From assembly GCA_945923775.1 (NCBI GenBank), contig CAMELR010000005.1, forward strand, positions 47,985 through 111,984: 64,000 nucleotides of DNA. Reading direction: 5' to 3'. This DNA is from an uncultured Clostridia bacterium. GTDB taxonomy: Bacteria > Bacillota > Clostridia > Oscillospirales > Ruminococcaceae. Shown here piece after piece: positions 17,559 through 25,634 of the stretch. Position numbers and translations under genes: made by a program. Position 1 is the stretch's first letter. Each line of letters begins with the position of its first letter. Under the pieces are notes generated by a model. The model did not search any database, was not told the DNA's origin, and saw nothing but the letters and a program-made list of their open reading frames with translations.

Positions 17559-17560
17559 CG

Positions 17561-18301
17561 TTATTCGCTGATAAAGCTGATGATTTTTTCGGAGGTCTGC
17601 TTTACCTGTTCCTCCGGAGCTATGGAAGCCGCGCCGTCGCCGGACTGCGCTCCGTAGCTGCCGAATCCGGCGTGATTCCCGCCGTTTATTACAAGTTCCT
17701 CGGTATCTGCCGGGAGATTCGCAAGGTCGTTTGCGTATTCGTTCATGTTGAGCACTCCGTCCTCCGAGCCGTAAACTGAAAGCACTTTAAGTCCGCTTTC
17801 CGAGAGGTCGGCCGTGGAGTAGGAGGCGAGCAGGATAAGTCCGTCAAGCTCCCCGGAATGCTTCAGGGCGTAGCTTGCCGCCATAGTTCCGCCGAGGGAA
17901 TGCCCGCCGATGTACCAGCTCCCGATTTCCGGGTATTTTTCCGCTGTGCCGTCGGCAGCGTTGATATCCAGCACCGCGAGATTGAACGGCATTTTCATCA
18001 GCACGCATTGTACGCCCTGTTCAGCCAGGCTCCGCATGAGCGGCGCGTACGCGGTGTATTCCACCTTGCCGCCGGGGTAGAAGATAAGCCCCGCGGCAGG
18101 CTCCGAAGCCGGAATGAACACCAGGTCTCCGCCCGACTGCTCAACCGTTACCCGGCTGTCCGATACCAACGCGGCGGCAGCGGAGCCGTCGGCATGATAG
18201 TAGTCGGCGGTGTAGATGAAGAACGCCGCAGCCACAATAGTTATCACGGCAAGAACCGCAATAAGGATTTGCAGTCTTGCCCTTTTTTGTTTTCCTGTCA
18301 T
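17561..18301 (-). CDS. Alpha/beta hydrolase with N-terminal membrane anchor
   Basis: 246 residues. A hydrophobic helix at about 10-30 (LQILIAVLAVITIVAAAFFIY) anchors the protein, with the hydrolase outside. The nucleophile elbow is GGHSLGG (Ser135), an acidic residue is in VYGSEDG, and the catalytic His is in GGNHAGFG. This matches the Abhydrolase_5 / dienelactone-hydrolase-like group, so an esterase or lipase activity is expected with unknown substrate. I prefer the ATG at 18301, preceded by CGAGGA, over an in-frame ATG 30 bases upstream. It is convergent with the M23 gene. Confidence 0.8.
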   Translation of the reverse strand: MTGKQKRARLQILIAVLAVITIVAAAFFIYTADYYHADGSAAAALVSDSRVTVEQSGGDLVFIPASEPAAGLIFYPGGKVEYTAYAPLMRSLAEQGVQCVLMKMPFNLAVLDINAADGTAEKYPEIGSWYIGGHSLGGTMAASYALKHSGELDGLILLASYSTADLSESGLKVLSVYGSEDGVLNMNEYANDLANLPADTEELVINGGNHAGFGSYGAQSGDGAASIAPEEQVKQTSEKIISFISE

Positions 18302-18474
18302 TTTGTGTCCTCGCTTTTGTTTATAGCGCATTGTATATTAATATAGTATATTCACAGTGGAATATGTGGATTGCCCCTTTTATTATATCACATTTGCCGC
18401 GGCGTGTAAATAGATGGGTAAGCCGCATAACTGATTTGCAGTTTTTTAGCGGGCAGGTCAGAGCAATTTTTATC

Positions 18475-18503
18475 TTGACACATTTATAGATATACAGTAT
18501 AAT
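18475..18503 (+). promoter_or_regulatory. Perfect consensus sigma-A promoter
   Basis: TTGACA at 18475-18480, 17 bases, TATAAT at 18498-18503, about 46 bases upstream of the small gene at 18550. Confidence 0.8.
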
Positions 18504-18549
18504 TACTGTAAGCAACTAAAAACTGTGCTTTATAAAGGAGAATATGATT

Positions 18550-18948
18550 ATGGCAACAAAGAAGCAAATCAATGAAGCAAGAATACGCATGAAGCAGATG
18601 AAGAGTATGTATTCTATGGATACGATAGAGCCCGAGAAACTAACAGAAAAAAACGCGCCATGTATCTATATAACTCAAACTTTGGTCGGAATAGTATCTG
18701 AAATAAACAAAATGAAGGAGGTCAGGGTTATTCGCCGTGAGTTTGAGAGTAAATATGGCTTTTTCGTTTATCTAGTATTAGCCAGGACCACAGAAAGCGG
18801 TACGATACTCACGATGCTGTATGTTTACGGCGATGATAACGAGCAGGAGTGGGAAGACGAGAGGCTTTCCGGCGATAATGTCCCAGCTTATTCCTATAAT
18901 GTTGATAGGGGATCCGGAGAGTTCAGACTGGTGTATTTAAAAGCGTGA
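18550..18948 (+). CDS. Hypothetical protein, 132 residues
   Basis: I do not recognise a family. The N-terminal ~25 residues are basic and probably helical (KKQINEARIRMKQMKSMY); the rest looks like a small mixed alpha/beta fold with REFESKYGFFVYLVLART and TILTMLYVYGDD strands. There is no signal peptide or membrane helix. I prefer the ATG at 18550 (GGAG 9 bases upstream) to the ATG at 18544, which is only 3 bases from GGAG. A perfect consensus promoter lies just upstream, so it is probably transcribed alone. Its codons are more A+T-rich than those of its neighbours, which could reflect recent acquisition. Confidence 0.65.
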   Translation: MATKKQINEARIRMKQMKSMYSMDTIEPEKLTEKNAPCIYITQTLVGIVSEINKMKEVRVIRREFESKYGFFVYLVLARTTESGTILTMLYVYGDDNEQEWEDERLSGDNVPAYSYNVDRGSGEFRLVYLKA

Positions 18949-19070
18949 AATATTTATAAAATTAATTTCATTACAATGCAAAAAAATGCCTTCTGGCTTG
19001 CTTTATGAGTAAAGGACAATACCGAAAACGGTTGTAAGGTGTTGCCATTATGGACAAGGAGGTCACTGAT

Positions 19071-19553
19071 GTGCTGATAATCACGAGCGACAATTTCTCT
19101 CAATATTACCGGGAACACATTCAGACAGTGTATCGGATAGCGCTAGGAATCATACGTATACCCGAGGAAGCCGAAGATATAGCCGCGGACTGCTTCACGG
19201 CAATGATAAACAAGGCGGAATTCAACGACGAGAACCATCTCAAGGCGTGGCTTATAATCACTGCCGAACACAAGGCGCTGAACGTGGCGAAGTCCGCGCG
19301 AATGAAAAGAACAGTGCCGCTGGATTCGCTCCCCGAGCGCTCTGCGGAGCCGGGCGGGCGCAAACAGGAACTGCGGGAAATGGTGCTGGGACTTCCGGAC
19401 AAGCTGAAAACCGTAACTTACCTTTACTACTACGAAGATATCCCGGTCAGCGACATCGCAGCGGCGGTCGGGATAAGCGGAAACAACGTATACCGGCGGC
19501 TTGCGCAGGCGCGGAAACTGCTTAAACTTGCATTAAAGGAGGGAGAGCTATGA
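19071..19553 (+). CDS. ECF-type RNA polymerase sigma factor (pair 2)
   Basis: 160 residues. Region 2 has YYREHIQTVYRIALGIIRIPEEAEDIAADCF-type sequence and region 4 has VSDIAAAVGISGNNVYRRLAQARKLL. AAGGAGGT at 19056-19063 lies 7 bases before a GTG at 19071, so I take that GTG as the start; the ATG at 19050 would place the ribosome site inside the gene. The stop overlaps the following ATG by 4 bases. As for pair 1, the downstream gene encodes a one-pass membrane protein that is the likely anti-sigma factor. Confidence 0.82.
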   Translation: MLIITSDNFSQYYREHIQTVYRIALGIIRIPEEAEDIAADCFTAMINKAEFNDENHLKAWLIITAEHKALNVAKSARMKRTVPLDSLPERSAEPGGRKQELREMVLGLPDKLKTVTYLYYYEDIPVSDIAAAVGISGNNVYRRLAQARKLLKLALKEGEL

Positions 19554-22500
19554 CAAAGCAGGAGCTTATAAATACATACGATTCCATGTCTATGCCGGAA
19601 GATCATGTCGAAGCCATCGAAGCAAGGCTTAAAAAGCTCTACGATAACCCTTCCCACTCTCCTGCGGCCGAAGCCCCGGAGGAATCCACCAGGGAATACA
19701 AGTTTGACAGAAAGAAGCCGTCCGCTGTAAAGGCTGCTGTGATCTCCCTGTCTGCTGCGGCAGCGGCTGTGCTTCTGGTGTTCGGCGGAAGGTATCTGAT
19801 AAACGGACTGCCGATATCCTCTGACCCTCCGCTTGACGCCGAAACTGAAGAAACCTCGGAACCGCCGTATGACACGGAGGAGATACGCTTTGAAAGCGCT
19901 GACGACATTCCCGAATACGAGCGCGCGGGCTGTTACGACGAATACGAGCATTCCCTGATCCCGGGCGCGGACAGCAGCAACGCGGATCCTATATTCACTC
20001 AGCGGCTGCGCGATGGAAAGCCGGTTTCAGTCGTTCGCATAAAGATCACGTCCGCGAACTCCTGGGACGAAATGAATTACACCGAATACCACGCGATAAT
20101 TACAGAGTGCCTTTCCGGAAAGCAGCTTAACCTGAATATTTCAAATGAGGTAACTTTCCGGCTTGGAAGCACGCATTCTGAACAGATTATCGGCGAGCCT
20201 TCCCTTGCCGTGGGCGACGAGCTTATTGCAGCCGCAGCCGAGGACGGTGGTGAGAAATCCCTTGTTGATCCCGAAGAGCTGCTGTTCGAGTGTTTCACGG
20301 TCAAAGGACGGAATTTCGCGGCGCAGCGGCATTGGTATTGGCTAGACCTTGCGGATAACGCCTCTAACCACCAGTACGGCGATATCCGCCGTCCGACCAC
20401 TGTAACCGATGATCCGGTTTCGTACTACGGCATTTATGAGCAGGGCGAGCTTGCCGCGGCGCTGGAGAAACTGGTGCTTTCCTCGGACGAAGCGCTTTCC
20501 CTCGGTACGGAGCCGCTTCCAGGTCTGTACAGCGATTTCACGCTTGATTTCGGGCTTATCGAGCCGTTCTGCTACTACTGGTTCGATGAAAACAACGAGC
20601 TTATCAGCATCGACGCGCGGGAAGATATTTTCGGAAACGTCCACGGTCTGGACGACGAGGACGTCCCCGACGTGTACTGCGCAGGCTTCTGCGAGGACGA
20701 TCTCGGCTGGTATATGCAGGCTTCCAATAGAAACGGCGGCGACAGCATGTACTGGATACCAAAAAATGACCCAGAGCACATGTATCAGTACGATTTCGGC
20801 AGCGACAGCGCGCATACAAGAAGCGATTATTCCGAACGCTATATAAGGCAGGGGAAGGGCGACTGGTCGTTCTCCGACCCGAACAACGACGGCAGTTTTT
20901 ACGCTTCCGCACAGCTGATACGCGGCAGACAGCCGGTCGAAAACTATGTCGGGAAAATATCCTGGCTCGGCAAGGAAAAGCTCTGCGCCGACCACGGAGA
21001 GAGCTGGGCAGCGGAGTTCAATAAGTGGTATGACTGCGGCGAAACCATTGAAATGGACGGGGTCAGTTATACACGCAAGCTGCTGATGGGCGCAGGCGGC
21101 GGGGAATCTCCCTATTATTACGGAGTGGGGGACGTCTGGCTCATCGACCACACCGACACAAGAATAGTCGCGGCGTTCCGCTTTACCGCCGATGACGCCA
21201 GCAATAGTGCTGCTGCGCGGTATTTTATCCTCACTGCGGAATACCAGAACGGAACCTGGCAGGAAAGCTGGCAGGAGCGTACAAATATCGACGCAATGAT
21301 GATGCAGGGAGTTATCGCGCCTGCAAATTTCACCTCCGGATACCGCGACGAGCGGTTTGCGTGGGTTACGGACTACTATGTTGCGCTGATATCTACGGGT
21401 TCTGATCTGTTCAGTTATGACCGGGCAGCTGATGAATACTATCTGATTAATTCCTACGAGTACTCGCGTTATCTCCAGATCGACGATGTGCTGTATATTG
21501 TAGGTCAGGAGCCCGACAGCAGCGGAATGTACCTTTCGGCTTATCAGGTAGGTTCGGGAGAGCTTTCATTCCAGAGCCAGTATATAGCGGGAAGTTTAGC
21601 AAAGGAATTCTTCCTTTCGCCGGACAAGAAATACATTATAATAGTAACCGCCGATGGCGATGGGCAGGAGCGGCTTTATGTCTGCGACCGGTATACCGCC
21701 GAGTTTGCCGCAACGGCTGTGAATACTTCCGGTGAAACGCAGTTCACGCTGGACGACAGCGGATTCACTATAACTAAGGACGGCGGGGAACAGCGTACTG
21801 ACTATGATTTTGAAACCCTCGACGGAGGGTCGGGAGGTTCATCAGGCATACAGCCCGATGGAGAAAGCAGCTGCATTGTTGTAACCTCCCCGTACATAAA
21901 CCGCGGTGAAATGCAGACCACTTTCGTTGAAAGCTCGCTGTATTACTACGATACGGCTGAGAAAAAATACAGTCTGCTGCTTAAAGGAAATTTCAAGGCA
22001 GGCGTAGAGGACGGAAAAACCGTCTACGTGGTAATGGACGCAGGTCAGGGTTACTGCATTTACAGCGCAGAAAACGGCGACTGCCGGACGCTCGTGGATA
22101 GCGCATTCTTTGAGCTTCATGAGGTTCCGTCCGATAATTTCACAGTTGAGGTGCGTTCAGGCAGAAATCTTGCTATGATATTTGAGGACGGCAATAATAC
22201 AGTATGGCAGTTCGATAAGTACACCGGAAAGTTCATCACGGACGAAACGCCCGCCGGTGAGGATACTCTGCTTACAGAGAACGCCCCGGCCGAGGGCGAG
22301 GCGTACTACGATGATGTGTTCAAAGAATTTAACATGAATCCTTCCATCACGGGGTATCCTTCCTATGAAGATCTGCTCAGCCTTCTGAAGGAAGCGGAGG
22401 CGCACTACGGCTCAAAGGCGCAGTTTGGGCTGTGCCGCACGGTGCGCGTCCTGCCGCAGAAGGAGGCGCGGAAGTATGTCGGCTCTTCCGGGGACAGAAC

Positions 22501-22906
22501 TGTCTACGAGGTTCAGATGATCGAAAATCTGATAACCGGGGAACAGCTTGACAAAACCGTAATGCTGGTTATGACGATGGGTTCGCCGGAGGTTCAGGAA
22601 AAGGGCGATCCGATCTACGCGCCGGGCGAGCTGTTCACTTGCACAATGCTTGAGGATTCCGAGAAAAGCTGCATGCAGGCGGTTTACGGTTATCGCTATG
22701 ACATTAGGTTTGACGGAAACAACAGAATCGCATATTCGCGCCGGAATCTGGAGCTTGACGGTCTTGCTCTCGCAGATTCGCAGGATATATCGGTCAGTGC
22801 AGTGACGAGCACATCAAAGAATCCCGCTGTTTATTCCCAGCGGCTGCCGCTTTCTTCCGTTACGGAGTTTGTGGCAAAAGAATGGTCGAAAAATGGGATA
22901 GGATAG
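19550..22906 (+). CDS. Very large anti-sigma-like one-pass membrane protein
   Basis: 1,118 residues. The cytoplasmic N-terminus (about 1-58) is followed by a membrane helix at about 60-84 and a Pro/Glu/Thr-rich stalk to 115. The remaining ~1,000 residues are extracytoplasmic. Residues 600-900 contain repeated beta-strand units such as DDVLYIVGQEP, LSAYQVG and FLSPDKKYIIIVTADGDGQ, reminiscent of a beta-propeller. No catalytic motif is recognised. It overlaps the ECF sigma gene by 4 bases, so I infer a sensor/anti-sigma role with an unusually large outside sensor. A strong terminator follows. Family identity of the ectodomain is unknown. Confidence 0.7.
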   Translation: MTKQELINTYDSMSMPEDHVEAIEARLKKLYDNPSHSPAAEAPEESTREYKFDRKKPSAVKAAVISLSAAAAAVLLVFGGRYLINGLPISSDPPLDAETEETSEPPYDTEEIRFESADDIPEYERAGCYDEYEHSLIPGADSSNADPIFTQRLRDGKPVSVVRIKITSANSWDEMNYTEYHAIITECLSGKQLNLNISNEVTFRLGSTHSEQIIGEPSLAVGDELIAAAAEDGGEKSLVDPEELLFECFTVKGRNFAAQRHWYWLDLADNASNHQYGDIRRPTTVTDDPVSYYGIYEQGELAAALEKLVLSSDEALSLGTEPLPGLYSDFTLDFGLIEPFCYYWFDENNELISIDAREDIFGNVHGLDDEDVPDVYCAGFCEDDLGWYMQASNRNGGDSMYWIPKNDPEHMYQYDFGSDSAHTRSDYSERYIRQGKGDWSFSDPNNDGSFYASAQLIRGRQPVENYVGKISWLGKEKLCADHGESWAAEFNKWYDCGETIEMDGVSYTRKLLMGAGGGESPYYYGVGDVWLIDHTDTRIVAAFRFTADDASNSAAARYFILTAEYQNGTWQESWQERTNIDAMMMQGVIAPANFTSGYRDERFAWVTDYYVALISTGSDLFSYDRAADEYYLINSYEYSRYLQIDDVLYIVGQEPDSSGMYLSAYQVGSGELSFQSQYIAGSLAKEFFLSPDKKYIIIVTADGDGQERLYVCDRYTAEFAATAVNTSGETQFTLDDSGFTITKDGGEQRTDYDFETLDGGSGGSSGIQPDGESSCIVVTSPYINRGEMQTTFVESSLYYYDTAEKKYSLLLKGNFKAGVEDGKTVYVVMDAGQGYCIYSAENGDCRTLVDSAFFELHEVPSDNFTVEVRSGRNLAMIFEDGNNTVWQFDKYTGKFITDETPAGEDTLLTENAPAEGEAYYDDVFKEFNMNPSITGYPSYEDLLSLLKEAEAHYGSKAQFGLCRTVRVLPQKEARKYVGSSGDRTVYEVQMIENLITGEQLDKTVMLVMTMGSPEVQEKGDPIYAPGELFTCTMLEDSEKSCMQAVYGYRYDIRFDGNNRIAYSRRNLELDGLALADSQDISVSAVTSTSKNPAVYSQRLPLSSVTEFVAKEWSKNGIG

Positions 22907-22929
22907 AGATTTCCACATATTAAATGTTG

Positions 22930-22958
22930 AAGCGGGGCTGGAAACAGCCCCGCTTCTT
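22930..22958 (+). terminator. Rho-independent terminator after the large anti-sigma-like gene
   Basis: AAGCGGGGCTG, GAAA tetraloop, CAGCCCCGCTT then CTTTA. Confidence 0.75.
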
Positions 22959-23089
22959 TACTAAATGAGTCGTTACTGGGTTGTTATCCGCAGCTAAGGC
23001 AAAGATAAACGTTATAATAGGAGATCAACGCGAGATTTTTCGGTTTTTGCGGTCGGCTTAGTATCACATGTTGTCTTGACCCACAAAGC

Positions 23090-23119
23090 AAAAACGCCAG
23101 TCCCACTCCGGGACTGGCG
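23090..23119 (-). terminator. Terminator of the tRNA-Arg gene
   Basis: CGCCAGTCCC / GGGACTGGCG with a 5-base loop; on the minus strand it is followed by TTTTTGC. It lies 46 bases downstream of the tRNA. Confidence 0.7.
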
Positions 23120-23164
23120 AGAAAAATCGGATATTCAGCCGCGATGAATATCGCGGCTGAATGA

Positions 23165-23239
23165 TGGCACCCCTTGTAGGAATCGAACCTACAACTGCCC
23201 CTTAGGAGGGGGCTGTTATATCCATTTAACTAAAGAGGC
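23165..23239 (-). tRNA. tRNA-Arg (anticodon CCU)
   Basis: The minus strand folds as a cloverleaf. The acceptor arm is GCCTCTT / AAGGGGT with two G-U pairs, then discriminator G and an encoded CCA. The anticodon arm is GCCCC / GGGGC with loop CTCCTAA, giving anticodon CCU, which reads AGG. The T arm contains GGTTCGATTCC. A promoter and a terminator flank the gene, so it is a single-gene unit. Encoded CCA is normal in many Firmicutes. Confidence 0.93.
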
Positions 23240-23254
23240 ATTCAATACTTAAAT

Positions 23255-23283
23255 AGTATAGCACAAACCGTGAGGTAATTCAA
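23255..23283 (-). promoter_or_regulatory. Promoter of tRNA-Arg
   Basis: Minus strand TTGAAT, 17 bases, TATACT, ending 15 bases before the tRNA. Confidence 0.65.
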
Positions 23284-23540
23284 GGGCAAACAGTAAATTT
23301 GGCTAATATGCATAAAATTCCCGGGGATTTTTGTTGATAATCAAGAATACTATGCATTTCAGGGTGAATAATACATCACAAAACCATCAAAAAAATACAA
23401 GAGGAATCCGAAGTTAGCTAATTTGCTTAAACGAGGTAAAACCGCATTGCAATAAGGTTTGTCGAGCACCTAATTTAAGCGGTTACAAGCTGTTAACAAT
23501 TGTGAATAAAAAATGACGAAAGATTTATACAAATTGCACA
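23284..23540. other. A+T-rich intergenic stretch
   Basis: I see no open frame, RNA family or strong inverted repeat here. It lies between the tRNA-Arg promoter and the promoter of the next gene. Confidence 0.5.
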
Positions 23541-23570
23541 TTGACGAAAAGCCCCCGAAAATGTTATATT
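23541..23570 (+). promoter_or_regulatory. Promoter of the wall-anchored paralogue pair
   Basis: TTGACG at 23541-23546, 18 bases, TATATT at 23565-23570, leaving an mRNA leader of about 100 bases before the start at 23674. Confidence 0.6.
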
Positions 23571-23673
23571 GTATTACAAGGATATCTGTGTCCCGATGCA
23601 CAGTGTATGCCTTGAACGGTTTTCCCGCCGGGTAATGGTCCGGCAGGTAAAGTTTTTAAGGAGGATCATTCTA

Positions 23674-24477
23674 ATGAAGATCACAAAGATTCTTTCTGCA
23701 GTAGCTGCAGCAGCAGTAGCAACAGCCGCTGTCTCCGCAACTGCAAGCGCAACTCTTACCATTCCTACCGGTATCAATTCTGGCCTGTCCGCAACAACAG
23801 GTATGTGGATGGTAGCTCTGTACAATGAAGGCGGCGACTCCAGCCCTGCTATCGACTACGGAATCGACCTTGCTTCCATAGCTTCTATCTCCGTAACAGT
23901 TACCCCCTCCGATCCTGACTGGTGGGACGGCACATTCGGCGGCGGAATCATCACTTCCTGCGGCCCTGCTTCCGCTACTCCCGCTGACCACAACTGGCCT
24001 TCCAACGAGTTCTGGGGCGTTCTCGACGAGGATCTCGGCCTTGAGACTCTCGCAACAGACAAGCCCGTTCAGTTCGTTAAGACCGGCGACCTGACCTACA
24101 CAGGCACCGTTACTCTCGACGACAGCAACTGCATCTATGACGTTACTTCCCTTGAGGGCGGCTACGCTCAGGTTGGTATCCAGGAGTGGGGCGCTACAAT
24201 GCTCGACATGACCGTTACCGATCTTACCTGCTATGACGCTGCTGGCAATGTTATCATTTCCTTCGACGGCGCAGGTTATGTGGATTCCGACAATGCTGCT
24301 GAGGCTCCCGCTGCTGACGACAACACCGCGGCTACAGTTGACGCTGAGGCTCCCGCAGAGACCACTACCAACACCGAGAAGGGCTCTCCTGACACCGGCG
24401 TTGAGGGTATCGCAGCTGTTGCAGGCGTTGCAGTAGTAGCAGCCGGCGCAGTTCTCCTCTCCAAGAAGAGAAAGTAA
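23674..24477 (+). CDS. Wall-anchored secreted protein, paralogue A
   Basis: 267 residues. A signal peptide (KITKILSAVAAAAVATAAVSATASA) is followed by one beta-rich domain (about 28-200) that contains DWWDGTFGGG and EFWGVLDEDLGLETL. An acidic Ala/Thr/Glu linker and a C-terminal sorting-like signal follow: SPDTG, a hydrophobic Ala/Val helix and KKRK. I read SPDTG as a sortase motif variant. AAGGAGG lies 9 bases before the ATG at 23674. The domain has many Trp residues and could bind carbohydrate, but I do not recognise a named family. The next gene is a tandem paralogue. Confidence 0.8.
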   Translation: MKITKILSAVAAAAVATAAVSATASATLTIPTGINSGLSATTGMWMVALYNEGGDSSPAIDYGIDLASIASISVTVTPSDPDWWDGTFGGGIITSCGPASATPADHNWPSNEFWGVLDEDLGLETLATDKPVQFVKTGDLTYTGTVTLDDSNCIYDVTSLEGGYAQVGIQEWGATMLDMTVTDLTCYDAAGNVIISFDGAGYVDSDNAAEAPAADDNTAATVDAEAPAETTTNTEKGSPDTGVEGIAAVAGVAVVAAGAVLLSKKRK

Positions 24478-24535
24478 TTTAATTCGTTTGTTACCTGTTT
24501 CGACAGGATACATATTATTAAGGAGGATTATTCCT

Positions 24536-25387
24536 ATGAAGATCACAAAGATTCTTTCCGCAGCAGCTGCAGCAGTTGTAGCTGTATCTGCAGTAGCAGT
24601 TAGCGCAAGCGCAGACTTCCGCCCCGTTACCGGCGGCGCTGAGTACTGCCTCGCAGACGGTACCGGCAACTACGGTATCTGCCTGTTCTCCGACGGTACC
24701 AACAAGGACAATGTTCCTGCAATGTCCGTTGATATCGACCTCTCCCAGGTTACTCACGTTGCTTTCACCTTCGATGTAATCGACGACGCTGACAACCGCG
24801 ACTGGTGGGACGGCATGGGCGGCGGCGCTATCGTTGTTTCCGCACACTCCGACAAGACCTCTGAGGACGCTGATCTGTACAACAAGTACAACTGGGCAAC
24901 CGCTGGCAACTTCTGGGGCGTTATCGACGAGGATCTCGGCCTTGAGACCCGCGATGATACTCAGGGTATCCTCGCTGAGAAGGTTGGCGACTACACCTAC
25001 AAGATCGAGGCTGACGTTATCAACCCTGTTGCTAACGGTGACATCGGCAACCTCTCCCTCTACAGAATCTTCATGCAGGCATGGAGCTTCACAATGTCCG
25101 ATATCGAAGTTGTAAAGACTGAGCTGTCTGACTCCAACGGCAACGTTCTCGCTACATTCGACGCTCTTGGCAACGTAACATACGGTGCAGGCGCTGCTGC
25201 TGACGAGACTCCCGCTGCTGATGACAACACCGCTGCAGATGCTGCTACAGTAGACGCTGAGGCTCCTGCAACTACCACCAACACCGAGAAGGGCTCTCCT
25301 GACACCGGCGTTGAGGGCATCGCTGCTGTTGCTGGCGTAGCTGTTGTAGCTGCTGGCGCAGTTGTTCTCTCCAAGAAGAGAAAGTAA
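24536..25387 (+). CDS. Wall-anchored secreted protein, paralogue B
   Basis: 283 residues, clearly related to the preceding protein: the same signal peptide start MKITKILSA, the same core motifs (DWWDGMGGGAIV, NFWGVIDEDLGLETR) and a nearly identical C-terminal signal (EKGSPDTGVEGIAAVAG... ending KKRK). Middle sequences have diverged, so this is an old or diversifying duplication. AAGGAGG lies 9 bases before the ATG. The 58-base gap and absence of a terminator suggest co-transcription with paralogue A. The function is unknown; surface binding to plant polysaccharide is plausible by context. Confidence 0.8.
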   Translation: MKITKILSAAAAAVVAVSAVAVSASADFRPVTGGAEYCLADGTGNYGICLFSDGTNKDNVPAMSVDIDLSQVTHVAFTFDVIDDADNRDWWDGMGGGAIVVSAHSDKTSEDADLYNKYNWATAGNFWGVIDEDLGLETRDDTQGILAEKVGDYTYKIEADVINPVANGDIGNLSLYRIFMQAWSFTMSDIEVVKTELSDSNGNVLATFDALGNVTYGAGAAADETPAADDNTAADAATVDAEAPATTTNTEKGSPDTGVEGIAAVAGVAVVAAGAVVLSKKRK

Positions 25388-25634
25388 TTCACTTACATAG
25401 TGAAAAAAGAAAATTTCAGAATTTTTTAAAAAAGCTGAAACTTTTCTTCAAAGTTCCGTGACTACCGTAGTGCAAAAGGTCAATGAGAAAAAATAAAAAA
25501 ACTTTTTAAAAGTTTTTGAAACTTTTTCGAGTTCGCCGCTGACTACGGTGGTGAGCGGAAATTGATCCGTTTAACACATCCGAGTGCCCGATAACTCAGA
25601 GATGTTTTAAAAAACAATAACTAGGAGGACTATT
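25388..25634. other. Intergenic region with short palindromes
   Basis: It contains a palindrome ACTAC-C-GTAGT near 25460, a near copy ACTACGGTGGT near 25542, and an A/T palindrome (AAAAACTTTT/AAAAGTTTTT) near 25497-25518. The paired ACTAC sites could be operators; no gene is visible. Confidence 0.35.

Noticed and set aside
23165..23540. Integration site of a mobile element at tRNA-Arg
   Set aside because: No integrase, no repeat of the tRNA 3' end and no mobile genes are visible nearby.
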